Shown here: one piece after another, positions 26,230 through 35,693 of the stretch | How positions within the stretch are numbered: the first letter of the stretch is position 1 | How the letters are laid out: each line of letters opens with the position of its first letter | DNA from: CALJXB01 sp965225935 | Lineage (GTDB): Bacteria > Pseudomonadota > Alphaproteobacteria > Kiloniellales > JAKSDN01 | Direction of reading: 5' to 3' | Assembly: GCA_965225935.1 (NCBI GenBank) | Contig: CBDDCC010000023.1 | Location: 372,001-436,000 of the forward strand | DNA: 64,000 nt | Translations under genes and position numbers: made by a program | The notes under the pieces: model-generated | Told to the model about the DNA's origin: nothing | The model's input: only the letters and a program-made list of their open reading frames with translations | Databases searched by the model: none

Positions 26230-27039
26230 ATGGTCAAGTCACGGGACGACTACGTGGCGGCCAACCGGCTCGCCTGGGACAGCTCGGCGCCGCACCACCG
26301 GCAGAGCCAGGACTTCGAGGCGCTGCTGGAGGGCTTCCGGGAGCCGGGCTTTTCCTGCCTCGACGCGGTCGAGCACGAGCGCCTGGAGGCGCTCGGCATC
26401 GCCGGCAAGGACGTGGCCCAGCTCTGCTGCAACAACGGGCGCGAGATCCTCTCGGTGAAGAACCTGGGGGCCGGGCGCTCGGTCGGCTTCGACCAGTCGG
26501 GCGCCTTCCTGGCCCAGGCCCGGGAGCTGGCGGCGGCCGGCGGCATCGACTGCGCGTTCGTCGAGGGCGACGTCTACAAGATCCCGGCCGCCTACGACGG
26601 CGCCTTCGACCTGGTGCTGATCACCATCGGCGTGTTCGGCTGGATGCCCGACCTAGGGGACTTCGTCGCCGTGGCGGCGCGCCTCCTCAAGCCCGGCGGC
26701 GCGCTCTTCGTCCACGAGCAGCATCCCATCATGAACATGTTCGAGGCCTTCGACCGGGAGGAGCCCTTCCGACTGACGTACAGCTACTTCCGCGAGGAGC
26801 CCTTCGTCGACGACGGCGCCATCGTCTACGACGGCACGCCGGACCTCGCGGGCGAGGTCCAGTATTGGTTCGCCCACGGCCTCGGCAAGGTCATGACCGC
26901 CTGCCTCGACCGGGGCCTGGTGCTGGAGCACTTCCGCGAATACCCCCTGAACATCAGCAGCGTCGAGTACGACGTCTACGAGGAGCAGGAGGCCCAGCTC
27001 CCCCTCAGCTACGCCCTGGTGATGCGCAAGCCGGCGTAG
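26230..27039 (+). CDS. class I SAM-dependent methyltransferase
   Basis: A 269-residue cytoplasmic methyltransferase. The SAM-binding motif I is a variant (VAQLCCNNGREILSVKNLGAG), followed by the acidic end of strand 2 (VGFDQS), EGDVYKIP (motif II) and LLKPGGALFVHEQHP. An insertion with FREEPFVDDGAIVYDG lies near the end. The substrate cannot be read from the sequence. Monocistronic, convergent with katA. Confidence 0.85.
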   Translation: MVKSRDDYVAANRLAWDSSAPHHRQSQDFEALLEGFREPGFSCLDAVEHERLEALGIAGKDVAQLCCNNGREILSVKNLGAGRSVGFDQSGAFLAQARELAAAGGIDCAFVEGDVYKIPAAYDGAFDLVLITIGVFGWMPDLGDFVAVAARLLKPGGALFVHEQHPIMNMFEAFDREEPFRLTYSYFREEPFVDDGAIVYDGTPDLAGEVQYWFAHGLGKVMTACLDRGLVLEHFREYPLNISSVEYDVYEEQEAQLPLSYALVMRKPA

Positions 27040-27041
27040 CG

Positions 27042-27072
27042 GCCCCGGCCCGCCGCGATGGCGGGGCCGGGA
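27042..27072. terminator. GC-rich hairpin between convergent genes
   Basis: An imperfect stem (CCGGCCCGCC pairing with GGCGGGGCCGG, one bulged G) with a short loop lies between the methyltransferase and katA stops. No U tract is evident, so its role as a shared terminator is tentative. Confidence 0.4.
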
Positions 27073-27085
27073 CTCGCTCGGCGCG

Positions 27086-28567
27086 TCACTCCGCCGCCGT
27101 GGCAGCTTTCGATTCGCCTTCCAGGGCCGCGCGCACGCCGGCGCCGTAGTCTGGGTGGACCTTGTCAAAGAGCGCGCACTGGCGCTCGACGATCTCGGCC
27201 GGCACGCCGGCCAGGGCCTCGGCCAGGTTGGAGAACAGCCGGGCCTTCTGGTCCGCGTCGAACAGCCCGAAGAGGGCGCGCGGCTGAGTGAAGTCGTCGA
27301 CCTCTTGCCCGGCGCCCTCGCGCTGGGCGTAGCGCTCGGCGTCGCCCGAGATCCGGAGCGGCGGCTCGGCGACGGAGGGGTCCTCCGCCGCACCCTTGAA
27401 GGAGTTGGGCTCGTAGTAGGCGTCGACGCTGCCCGTCTTCTGCTCGAAGAAACGCATGGCGCCGTCCTTGTGGTAGTGGTGGACGGGGCACTTAGGTGCG
27501 TTCACCGGCAGAGCCTCGTAGTGGGTTCCGAGGCGGTAGCGGTGGGCGTCGGCGTAGGAGAAGATGCGGGCCTGCAGCATCTTGTCAGGCGACCAGGAGA
27601 CGCCCGGCACCACGTTCGACGGCGAGAAGGCGGCGAGCTCGATCTCGTTGAAGTAGTTGTCCGGATTGCGGTCGAGCACCATCTCGCCGACCTCGATCAG
27701 CGGATAGTCGCCGTGCGGCCAGACCTTGGTCAGGTCGAAGGGGTTGTAGGGCGTCTTCTCGGCGTCTCGCTCCGGCATGACCTGAACGAAGAGCGTCCAC
27801 TTGGGATGACGGCCGCGCTCGATGGCGCCGAAGAGCGCCTCCTGGTAGGTCTCGCGCGAGCGGCCGATCGCATCGGCGGCCTCCGCGTTCGTCAGGTGCT
27901 CGTGGCCCTGCCGGGTCTTGAAGTGGAACTTCACCCAGTAGCGCTCTCCGGCCTCGTTCCAGAAGCTGTAGGTGTGGGAACCGTAGCCGTTCATGAACAT
28001 GGGCGCCGCCGGCAGGCCGCGGTCGGAGAAGAGAATGGTGACCTGGTGGAGGGACTCCGGGCTTAGCGACCAGAAATCCCACATGGCCGTCGGCGAACGC
28101 ATGTTGGTTCTGGGATGGCGCTTCTGGGTGTGGATGAAGTCCGGGAACTTGTAGGGGTCGCGCACGAAAAAGACCGGCGTGTTGTTGCCCACCAGGTCCC
28201 AGTTGCCCTCCTCGGTGTAGAACTTGAGGGCGAAGCCGCGCACGTCGCGCTCGGCGTCCGCCGCGCCCAGCTCGCCGGCGACGGTGGAAAAGCGGGCGAT
28301 CATGGGCGTCGCCTTGCCGACTTTCGAGAAGATCTTGGCGCGGGTGTACTTGGAGATGTCGCCCGTGACGGTGAAGGTGCCGTGGGCGCCCCAGCCTTTG
28401 GCGTGGACGACGCGCTCGGGGATGCGCTCGCGGTTCTGGTGGGCGAGCTTCTCGATCAGCTGATAGTCCTGCAGTAGCAGGGGCCCGCGTTCGCCCGCGG
28501 TGATCGAATTCTGATTGTCGGCGACCGGCGCGCCGGCCGAGGTGGTCAGGGTCTTTCGGGTGCTCAT
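27086..28567 (-). CDS. katA: monofunctional heme catalase, small-subunit clade
   Basis: Disproportionates hydrogen peroxide; 493 residues. The active-site His is in ERVVHAKGWGAHG (about residue 55), the distal Asn in EGNWDLVGNNTP, and the heme-ligand Tyr in RIFSYADAHRYRLG. The start at 28567 (MSTRKTLTT) has GAGGAGA about 10 nt upstream and no signal peptide, so it is cytoplasmic. A Fur/PerR-like inverted repeat lies about 170 nt upstream. The 265-bp 5' region shows no other gene. Confidence 0.97.
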   Translation of the reverse strand: MSTRKTLTTSAGAPVADNQNSITAGERGPLLLQDYQLIEKLAHQNRERIPERVVHAKGWGAHGTFTVTGDISKYTRAKIFSKVGKATPMIARFSTVAGELGAADAERDVRGFALKFYTEEGNWDLVGNNTPVFFVRDPYKFPDFIHTQKRHPRTNMRSPTAMWDFWSLSPESLHQVTILFSDRGLPAAPMFMNGYGSHTYSFWNEAGERYWVKFHFKTRQGHEHLTNAEAADAIGRSRETYQEALFGAIERGRHPKWTLFVQVMPERDAEKTPYNPFDLTKVWPHGDYPLIEVGEMVLDRNPDNYFNEIELAAFSPSNVVPGVSWSPDKMLQARIFSYADAHRYRLGTHYEALPVNAPKCPVHHYHKDGAMRFFEQKTGSVDAYYEPNSFKGAAEDPSVAEPPLRISGDAERYAQREGAGQEVDDFTQPRALFGLFDADQKARLFSNLAEALAGVPAEIVERQCALFDKVHPDYGAGVRAALEGESKAATAAE

Positions 28568-28737
28568 GGGATCGGGTCTCCTCTCTGGCGGTCGCCTCGG
28601 GCCGGCGCCCACAAACGGATACGGCTGCAGGTCCGGCCACGGTAAACGACGGGTCTGCGGCGGATGGGAGGAGTAGATGCGCGCGTGCCCCCTGGCCGCC
28701 CAGCCGAACGATCGCGGATTTCGCAATCACTTTATAT

Positions 28738-28752
28738 TTAGAATAATTATAA
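28738..28752 (-). promoter_or_regulatory. Fur/PerR-type box upstream of katA
   Basis: On the minus strand the site reads TTATAATTATTCTAA. This matches the 7-1-7 PerR-box pattern TTATAATnATTATAA at all but one defined position. It lies in a short AT-rich patch within a GC-rich region, upstream of the catalase gene. The half TTCTAA also resembles Irr/Fur boxes of alphaproteobacteria, so the regulator is not certain. Confidence 0.5.
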
Positions 28753-28832
28753 TCTAGGTCAAGTGGGGGAGGGTCGGTTTCTGTCGCGTTTTCGGGGAGG
28801 TCTCCCGGAGCGGCCTGGATCGGCCCCGGCGC

Positions 28833-30209
28833 TCAAGCGCCGTAGGTCGCCGGATCGAGGGCGAAGGCGTCGCCCTGCCAGAGCCGGTTGCCGGCCTCGC
28901 GCCTGCGGCGGTTCTCCCGCGCCACCCGCCGGTAGAGCGCCAGCGCCGCCTCGTCGTCCAGGCCTCCGGTGTCCGTCTCCAGATGCTTTGCCAAGAGCGC
29001 AACCCGCAGGTCGCGCACGGCCGCCGGGTCCCAGAAGGACACGTTCACCTCGGTGCTGCCGAAAAGGGAATAGGCATGCAGGTTGCAGGAACCGACAGTG
29101 GCCCAAACGTCGTCCACCAGCATGGCCTTGGCGTGGACGTGGAGCGGCTGCCGGCCGCCAGCGCGGTCCGGCGGCGCGAGGCCGGCGAGCAGGAAGCGCT
29201 CGTGGGCAGCGAGCCCGGCCAGGCGCTCGAACAGCACCCGGTGGGCCGGATGGCGGCGCATGTCGGTCAGCTCGGCCTCCGGCTCCGCCGGAAGCAGCGC
29301 CACCACCGCCACGCCGCGCCTCAACGCCGCCTCCAGGGCCTCGACGACAACGCGGACCGTGAGTGCCTGGTTCTCGATGTAGATCGTGCGCCCGGCGGCG
29401 GCGATCGCCCGCAGGTACTGCTCCAGGATCGAACGCTCGCCGGACGCGATGAAAAAGGGTGCGGCGTCCGGCGCCGGGCAACCGTCATTGTAGAGCCCGG
29501 GGTGCACGGTGCGCTGCACCTGCGCGACGCTGTCGCCCGCCGGTAGCGACGTTGCCACCGGGAAGGCGAGCGCGTCGTCGCCGTCGTGGCCCCAGACGCC
29601 GTCGGGCGACCTGCGCTCGCTGGCCTCGTTCCAACGCTGGACAAAGCTGTGGTGCACGTCGCTGGCCGAGGGTCCCGTCAGCTCCAGGTAGAGGTCGTGC
29701 CACGCGCCGCCGGCCCCGTGGTCGCGCGAGCCGAGCGCCCGCGGGTTCAGGTTCATGCCGCCGACGAAGACCGTCTCGCCAGCCTCGCCCGCGTCCACCA
29801 GCCAGCTCTTGGAATGCTGGGCGCAGGACCCGAAAGCGCGGTCCCAGCGAATGCGGTAGCGCGAGCCCCTGGCGGCGAGCAGATCGCGCTGCGCCTGCGT
29901 CCCCGAGAAGGTATTCGCCTCGTAGCAGGCGAGCTCGGGATTGGGCCGCCAGAAGAGCGCGCGCACGTCGAGGCCCCGCGCCGTCGCGCGGTCCAAGAGG
30001 TCGAACAGGGAACCGCGCCCGTCCGGCAGCTCGAAGTCGGGGGCGATGAAGGCAACGGTCAGCCAGACGCTGTGCTTCGCCGCCTCGACCGCCTCCGAGA
30101 TGCGCCGGAAGGCCGCCTCGCCGCCGATCAGCGGACGGACGCGGTTGCCGGAACGGACGGGATAGGAGGCCTGGCTGGCGGGCGGAACGTGAGAGGGCGG
30201 CTCCAGCAT
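28833..30209 (-). CDS. phospholipase D-like protein with two HKD motifs
   Basis: A 458-residue PLD-superfamily protein. The first HxKxxxxD motif is QHSKSWLVD (H132, K134, D139) and the second is HAKAMLVD (H359, K361, D366), so both halves of the bilobal active site are intact. The second motif is followed by VGSCNLHAYSLFGSTEVNV. Family members include cardiolipin synthases and phosphatidyltransferases. There is no clear N-terminal membrane anchor typical of ClsA, which suggests a ClsB/C-like or soluble PLD. Substrate unknown. Confidence 0.85.
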   Translation of the reverse strand: MLEPPSHVPPASQASYPVRSGNRVRPLIGGEAAFRRISEAVEAAKHSVWLTVAFIAPDFELPDGRGSLFDLLDRATARGLDVRALFWRPNPELACYEANTFSGTQAQRDLLAARGSRYRIRWDRAFGSCAQHSKSWLVDAGEAGETVFVGGMNLNPRALGSRDHGAGGAWHDLYLELTGPSASDVHHSFVQRWNEASERRSPDGVWGHDGDDALAFPVATSLPAGDSVAQVQRTVHPGLYNDGCPAPDAAPFFIASGERSILEQYLRAIAAAGRTIYIENQALTVRVVVEALEAALRRGVAVVALLPAEPEAELTDMRRHPAHRVLFERLAGLAAHERFLLAGLAPPDRAGGRQPLHVHAKAMLVDDVWATVGSCNLHAYSLFGSTEVNVSFWDPAAVRDLRVALLAKHLETDTGGLDDEAALALYRRVARENRRRREAGNRLWQGDAFALDPATYGA

Positions 30210-30270
30210 GGCCCGGCCGAAGGTAGCACTCCACGCTGTCCGCAGAAATGGCTGGCGGAGGCGATTCCCG

Positions 30271-33200
30271 TCAGCCCTCGGCGCCGAGTCCGCCGCCGCC
30301 CGGCAGCTCCAGGATCAGGCGCTCGCCGGCCGGGACCACCTGCTTGCCCTTGCCCTTCAGCAGCTTCCCGCCGGAGAGCCGCAGGGCGCCGGGGGCGCCG
30401 TCGCCGCCCCCGCCACGGCCCCGTGCCGGGTGGGCGATGCGGTCGAAGAGGGCGAAGACGGCGAAAGGCGCGCCCTCGGCGTGGGCGATCTCGATCACCT
30501 GGCCGTCGCCGCCCCGGTGGCGGCCCGCGCCGCCGGAGCCGATGCGGTACTCCTTCCGCCGGAAGACGACCGGCGCCACAGACTCGGTGATCTCCACCGG
30601 CGTGTTGCGCACGCCCGAGGGAAAGGCGGTGGCCGAGAGGCCGTCCTTGCCGGGCCGGGCGCCGGTGCCGCCGGAGTGGAAGATGGTGACCGCGAAGGGC
30701 GTGGCGTCTCCGTAGTCGTGCTCGCCGACGATGCCGTGGCCGCCCGACAGCATGGGGTTCCAGAGGCTCGAGCTGCCTTCGGCGGGCGCCCGGCCGGGCA
30801 GGGCCTGCTCCAGGCAGCCCAGCACCACGTCGGGCAGCATCTGGCCGATCACGTGGCGGGCCGACACAGCCGCCGGCCGCGGGGCGTTGAGGATCGAGCC
30901 CTCGGGCGCCGTCACCCGCAGCGGCGCCAGGGAGCCGCTGTTGTTGGGCACCTTGGCGCCCACCAGGCAGCGCACGCCGAAGGAGGCGTAGGCCTGGGTG
31001 TAGGTGAGCGGCACGTTGATGCCGCGGGACGACATGCCCGAGGTGCCGGCGAAGTCGACCTCGATCGCCTCCGCGCCGACGGTCATGCGGGCGGCCAGGC
31101 GCACAGCCCGGTCGTAGCCGTCCACGGTCATCTCGTTCTCGTAGACCCCGGCGGGCAACCGGGCGATCTCCCGCACCATGGCGGCGCGGGAGGTCTCGAG
31201 GATGTGCCCGGCGACATCCTCCAGGCCGTCGAGGCCGAACTCCGCCATCAGGGCCAGCAGGCGTTTCGCCCCGACGGCGTTGCTGGCGGCGAGCGAGTAG
31301 AGGTCGCCCACCACCTGGACCGGCTCGCGCACGTTGGCCCGAACGATGCCGAGCAGGTCCTCGTTCGCTGCACCGCGCCGAAAGAGGGGCATAACGGGGA
31401 TGCAGAGCCCCTCCTCGAAGACCTGGCCACCGTCGGGGCTGAAGCCGGGGCCGCCGATGTCGACCACGTGGACCGTCGAGGCGAAAAAGGCCACGGGCGC
31501 CCCGGCCTGGAAGACCGGGGTCAGCACGGTGAAGTCAAAGAGGTGCCCGGTGCCGAGCCAGGGGTCGTTGGTGACATAGACGTCGCCCTCGGCCATGTCT
31601 TCGGCGGCGACCCGCTCCAGGAAATAGCCGACCGAGGCGGCCATGGCGTTCACGTGGCCCGGCGTGCCGGTCACCGCCTGGGCCAGCATGCGGCCCTCCA
31701 GGTCGAAGACGCCGGCCGAGAGGTCGCCCGCCTCGCGCACCGTGGTCGAGAAGGCCGTGCGGATGAGGGCCTGGGCTTGCTCCTCCACCGTGGCGATCAG
31801 GCGGTCCCAGACCACCTGCTGCCGGAAGCGCCCGGCCACCGCCTCCGGCCGGGCAGCCGCGGCGTCCCGCTCCAGCACCAGGTCGCCCTCTCCGCTCAGC
31901 CGGGCCGCGAAGCCCTCGGGCACGATGGTGGTGGTCTGGGCCTCGCCGACGGCGGCGGGACCGTTGAGGCGGGCGCCCGCCGAGAGGGCGTCCCGCTGGT
32001 AGAGGGCGGTCTCGCGCGCGCCCTCGCTGCCGGGAAAGTGGACCGGCCGGGACGCGCCGGAGGGGACCTCCTCGCTGTGCTCCACAGGTGCCTCGGCCGG
32101 GCCCCGGGGCGTTTCGGCGGGGGCCGCGACGGTCACCGACCAGGTCAGCACCTCCACGTCCAGGCCCGGCACGGTGCGGCCGTACTGGCGCTCGTACTCG
32201 GCCTCGAAGGCCGTCCCGAGCGCTCCCGCCCAGGCCGCGTCCGGGGCGCCCGCCGGCAGCTCGATCTTGATCTCGTGGCCCTGGCCGACGTAGCGGGCGT
32301 AGGCGTGACGCTGCTCCTCCAGAGGGGCCTCCGGCGCGCCCAGGCGGACCACGGCACGGGCCTCCGCGGCCATCTCGGCGAAGAGGCCCTCGAGCAGGTC
32401 CCCGTCGAAGGCGGAGAGCCGCAGGTAGCGGCTCCTCACCACCTCGTAGGCGATGGGCGCCAGCAGGAAGCCGACGGCCGAGCCGACCCCGGCGTTGGCC
32501 GGCACGATCACCCGGTCGATCTCGAGCTTGTCGGCGAGCCGGGCGGCGTGGAGCGGGGCCGCGCCGCCGAAGGCGATGAGGGTGCGACCGGCGATCTCCT
32601 TGCCCCACTCGACGGCGTGGACCCGGGCGGCGGCGGCCATGTTCTCGTCGACGATCTCGATCACGCCCCGGGCCGCCTCCAGGGGCGCGAGGCCGAGAGG
32701 CCCGCCCACCGCGCCCGCCAGGGCGGTCTCGGCCGCCCCGCTGTCGAGGCGCAGGCTGCCGCCGGCGAAGCCCTCGGCGTCGAGCCGGCCCAGCACAAGG
32801 TTGGCGTCGGTCACCGTGGGCCGCGCGCCGCCGCGGCCATAGCAGGCGGGACCGGGCTCCGAGCCGGCGCTCTCGGGCCCGACGGCGATGCGGCCCAGCG
32901 CGTCCACCCCGGCGATGGAGCCGCCGCCGGCGCCGATCTCCACCATCTCCACCACCGGGATCTTCACCGGCAGGCCGCTGCCCTTCATGAAGCGGTGGGC
33001 GCGGGCCACCTCGAAGCTGCGGGAGAGCAGCGGCGCGCCCCCGTCGATCAGGCAGATCTTGGCCGTGGTGCCGCCCATGTCGAAGGAGACGACCCGGTCC
33101 TCGCCCAGGCGCCGGGCGATGTCGGCGGCCAGGATGGCACCGCCGGCCGGCCCCGACTCCACCAGGCGCACCGGATGCCGGGACGCCGTCTCGACGGTGA

Positions 33201-33954
33201 TCAGGCTGCCGCCCGAGGTCATCAGCAGGCAGGGGCAGGCGAAGCCCCGGGCCTCGAGCCGCGTCTGCAGGTCGGCCAGGTAGCGTGCCATCAGCGGGCG
33301 CACGTAGGCGTTGGCGCAGGTGGTGGACTGGCGCTCGTACTCGCGGATCTCCGGGCAGACCTCGCTGGAGAGCGAGAGGGAGAGCCCCGGCAGGAGGCCT
33401 GCGAGGACCTCGCCCACCCGCCGCTCGTGGTCCGGGTTGGCGTAGGCGTGCAGCAGGCCGACGGCGACGCTCTCGACGCCCTCGGCCTCGAGAACCGGTG
33501 CCAGCGCCTCGACCGAGGCCTCGTCCAGCGGGCGGAGCACCCGGCCGCGGAAGTCGACCCGCTCGCCGACCGGCAGGCGGAGCGCCCGCGGCACCAGGGG
33601 CGGCGGCCGGTCGGCCTCGATGTCGTACTGGGCGAAGCGGTTCTCGTGGGCCATCTCCAGGGAGTCCCGGTGGCCCTCGGTGACGACGAGGGCGGTCCTG
33701 GCGCCCTTGCGCTCGATGAGCGCGTTGGTGGCGAGCGTGGTGCCGTGGATCACCAGGGCGACCGCTTCGGCCGGGGTCCCGGTCTCCGCCAGGATGCGCT
33801 CGACGCCCGCCAGCACGCCCTCGGCCGGGGCGTCGGCCGTGGTCAGCACCTTGGTGCCGTGGTAGCGGCCCTCCGTCTCCAGCACCACGTCGGTGAAGGT
33901 GCCGCCGATGTCGACGGCAAGACGCGGCGGCGCAGCTCCCGCGGATGCGGTCAT
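30271..33954 (-). CDS. fused hydantoinase/5-oxoprolinase (HyuA-HyuB)
   Basis: A 1227-residue ATP-dependent amidohydrolase. The N-terminal HyuA half (about 1-690) begins LAVDIGGTFTDVVLE, has GTTLATNALIERKGA and VSFDMGGTTAKICLIDGG nucleotide motifs. The C-terminal HyuB half (about 700-1215) contains DPWLGTGHLFDFTV, GMSSRGINVPLTYTQAY and SGGTGARPGKDGLS. Fused forms are typical of 5-oxoprolinases (glutathione cycle) and some hydantoinases; which applies is not decided by the sequence. gshA elsewhere in the window makes 5-oxoproline a plausible substrate. Located 78 bp after ubiD on the same strand. Confidence 0.88.
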   Translation of the reverse strand: MTASAGAAPPRLAVDIGGTFTDVVLETEGRYHGTKVLTTADAPAEGVLAGVERILAETGTPAEAVALVIHGTTLATNALIERKGARTALVVTEGHRDSLEMAHENRFAQYDIEADRPPPLVPRALRLPVGERVDFRGRVLRPLDEASVEALAPVLEAEGVESVAVGLLHAYANPDHERRVGEVLAGLLPGLSLSLSSEVCPEIREYERQSTTCANAYVRPLMARYLADLQTRLEARGFACPCLLMTSGGSLITVETASRHPVRLVESGPAGGAILAADIARRLGEDRVVSFDMGGTTAKICLIDGGAPLLSRSFEVARAHRFMKGSGLPVKIPVVEMVEIGAGGGSIAGVDALGRIAVGPESAGSEPGPACYGRGGARPTVTDANLVLGRLDAEGFAGGSLRLDSGAAETALAGAVGGPLGLAPLEAARGVIEIVDENMAAAARVHAVEWGKEIAGRTLIAFGGAAPLHAARLADKLEIDRVIVPANAGVGSAVGFLLAPIAYEVVRSRYLRLSAFDGDLLEGLFAEMAAEARAVVRLGAPEAPLEEQRHAYARYVGQGHEIKIELPAGAPDAAWAGALGTAFEAEYERQYGRTVPGLDVEVLTWSVTVAAPAETPRGPAEAPVEHSEEVPSGASRPVHFPGSEGARETALYQRDALSAGARLNGPAAVGEAQTTTIVPEGFAARLSGEGDLVLERDAAAARPEAVAGRFRQQVVWDRLIATVEEQAQALIRTAFSTTVREAGDLSAGVFDLEGRMLAQAVTGTPGHVNAMAASVGYFLERVAAEDMAEGDVYVTNDPWLGTGHLFDFTVLTPVFQAGAPVAFFASTVHVVDIGGPGFSPDGGQVFEEGLCIPVMPLFRRGAANEDLLGIVRANVREPVQVVGDLYSLAASNAVGAKRLLALMAEFGLDGLEDVAGHILETSRAAMVREIARLPAGVYENEMTVDGYDRAVRLAARMTVGAEAIEVDFAGTSGMSSRGINVPLTYTQAYASFGVRCLVGAKVPNNSGSLAPLRVTAPEGSILNAPRPAAVSARHVIGQMLPDVVLGCLEQALPGRAPAEGSSSLWNPMLSGGHGIVGEHDYGDATPFAVTIFHSGGTGARPGKDGLSATAFPSGVRNTPVEITESVAPVVFRRKEYRIGSGGAGRHRGGDGQVIEIAHAEGAPFAVFALFDRIAHPARGRGGGGDGAPGALRLSGGKLLKGKGKQVVPAGERLILELPGGGGLGAEG

Positions 33955-34032
33955 CGCTCCCTATCCTTCCTGAATTTTTCGACCGGAGAGACTAGGGCCC
34001 GGACGCGGAGCCCGGCAAGCGGGGCGGCGAGC

Positions 34033-35544
34033 CTAGTCCCAGATCTTCCGGCCGCTGCCGGGCAGGCCGAGCTCGGGCCAGAGCTTGTCGATCTTGTCGA
34101 TCACCTCGTCGGACATGCGGATCTTCTTGCCCCAGGCACGCTTGGTCTCCGGCGGCCACTTGTCCGTGGCGTCGAGGCCGATCTTTGAGCCGAGGCTCTC
34201 CTCCGGCGAGGCGAAGTCGAGATAGTCGATGGGCGTGTTCTCGATCAGGGTGATGTCGCGGGCCGGGTCCATGCGGGTCGAGACGGCCCACATGACGTCC
34301 TTCCAGTCCCGCGCGTTGATGTCCTCGTCCACCACGATCACCCACTTGGTGTAGGTGAACTGGCGCAGATAGGACCAGACCCCCAGCATGATCCGCTTGG
34401 CGTGGCCGGGATAGGCCTTCCTGATCGAGACCACGGCGATGCGGTAGGAGCAGCCCTCGGGCGGCAGCCAGAAGTCGACGATCTCCGGGAACTGCTGCTG
34501 GAAGAGGGGCACGAAGACCTCGTTCAAGGCCTCGCCCAGGATCGAGGGCTCGTCCGGCGGCCGGCCGGTGAAGGTGGAGAGGTAGATGGGCTCGCGGCGC
34601 CGGGTGATGGCGGTCACCTGGAAGACCGGGAAGCGCTCGACGGCGTTGTAGTAGCCGGTGTGGTCGCCGTAGGGCCCCTCCTCGCCGGTCTCCTCCAGTG
34701 AAACCAGGCCCTCCAGCACGATCTCGGCGCTCGCCGGCACCTTGAGCGGCACCGTCTTGCAGTCCACCAGCTCGACCCGCCGACCCCGCAGCAGCCCGGC
34801 GAACTGGTACTCCGAGAGGGTGTCGGGAACCGGCGTCACGGCGGCGATGATGGTGCCCGGGTCGGCCCCGATGACCGCCGCGGCCGGCAGGGGCTCGCGC
34901 TTCTCCTGGCACCAGCGGCGGTGGTGCTGGGCGCCGCCCCGGTGCTTCAGCCAGCGCATGAGGGTGCGGTCGCGTCCGGTCACCTGCATGCGGTAGATGC
35001 CCAGGTTGTAGTCGTCCTCGCGGCGCTTGCCGGGGCCTTTGGTGACCACCAGGGGCCAGGTGATGAGCGGCGCCGGCTCGCCGGGCCAGCAGGTCTGGAC
35101 CGGCAGCTCGGTCAGGTCGATGTCACCGCCCTCCAGCACGACCTCCTGGCAGGGCGCCCCGCCGCCGATGGTCTTGGGCCGCATGGCGAGCACCTGGCGC
35201 ACCAGAGGCAGCTTCTCCCAGGCGTCCTTGAGGCCGCCCGGCGGCTCCGGCTGGCGCAGGAAGGCGAGGGTCTCGCCCACCTCCCGCAGCTCGTGGGGCG
35301 CCCGCTCCATGCCCCAGGCGACCCGCTCGACAGTGCCGAAGAGGTTGGCGAGGAGCGGCATGCCGTAGGGGCTGCCGTCGGGCCTGACGGGCCTCTCGAA
35401 GAGCACCGCCGGGCCGCCTTCGGCGAGGAGCCGGGTCTGAATCTCGGTCACCTCGAGGTGGGGCGAGACCGGGGCCGCCACGCGCAGCAGCCGGCCCTCC
35501 CGCTCGAGGCGGGCCACGAAGTCGCGCAAGGAGTCGTAGGGCAT
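34033..35544 (-). CDS. ubiD: UbiD-family 3-polyprenyl-4-hydroxybenzoate decarboxylase
   Basis: Prenylated-FMN-dependent decarboxylase of ubiquinone synthesis; 503 residues, the normal UbiD length. Recognisable are RDFVARLEREGRLLRV at the start, NLGIYRMQVTGRD (prFMN/metal-binding region) and EEGPYGDHTGYY (active-site Glu), and KWVIVVDEDINARDW. ubiA for the preceding step lies at 40659-41609 on the same strand, separated by inserted elements and four other genes. A related prFMN decarboxylase with another aromatic substrate is a less likely alternative. Confidence 0.9.
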   Translation of the reverse strand: MPYDSLRDFVARLEREGRLLRVAAPVSPHLEVTEIQTRLLAEGGPAVLFERPVRPDGSPYGMPLLANLFGTVERVAWGMERAPHELREVGETLAFLRQPEPPGGLKDAWEKLPLVRQVLAMRPKTIGGGAPCQEVVLEGGDIDLTELPVQTCWPGEPAPLITWPLVVTKGPGKRREDDYNLGIYRMQVTGRDRTLMRWLKHRGGAQHHRRWCQEKREPLPAAAVIGADPGTIIAAVTPVPDTLSEYQFAGLLRGRRVELVDCKTVPLKVPASAEIVLEGLVSLEETGEEGPYGDHTGYYNAVERFPVFQVTAITRRREPIYLSTFTGRPPDEPSILGEALNEVFVPLFQQQFPEIVDFWLPPEGCSYRIAVVSIRKAYPGHAKRIMLGVWSYLRQFTYTKWVIVVDEDINARDWKDVMWAVSTRMDPARDITLIENTPIDYLDFASPEESLGSKIGLDATDKWPPETKRAWGKKIRMSDEVIDKIDKLWPELGLPGSGRKIWD

Positions 35545-35592
35545 CCGCTCCCCCCTCTGCCCGCCGGACGCAACATCCTGATCGGGTTGCCC

Positions 35593-35639
35593 CTTGACGG
35601 GCGGCCCTATTGACGCCGCCCGGGGGCGCCGCCGTCAAG
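35593..35639 (-). promoter_or_regulatory. nested inverted repeats in the ubiD leader
   Basis: CTTGACGGGCGGC (35593-35605) pairs with GCCGCCGTCAAG (35628-35639) with one bulge, while the inner GGGCGGC (35599-35605) can instead pair with GCCGCCC (35615-35621). These foldings are mutually exclusive in the transcript leading to ubiD. It could be an attenuator-like leader or a protein site; no known riboswitch was recognised. Confidence 0.35.
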
Positions 35640-35693
35640 GAAGGAGGGGAGAGCAAAAGTAGCGGTCCCCGGGGTGGCGGTCCCGGGGACTTA

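Noticed and set aside
30208..34188. 1326-codon plus-strand open frame
   Set aside because: It is antisense to the hydantoinase/oxoprolinase gene, is extremely rich in Gly/Ala/Arg/His, and has no family motif; a high-GC shadow frame.
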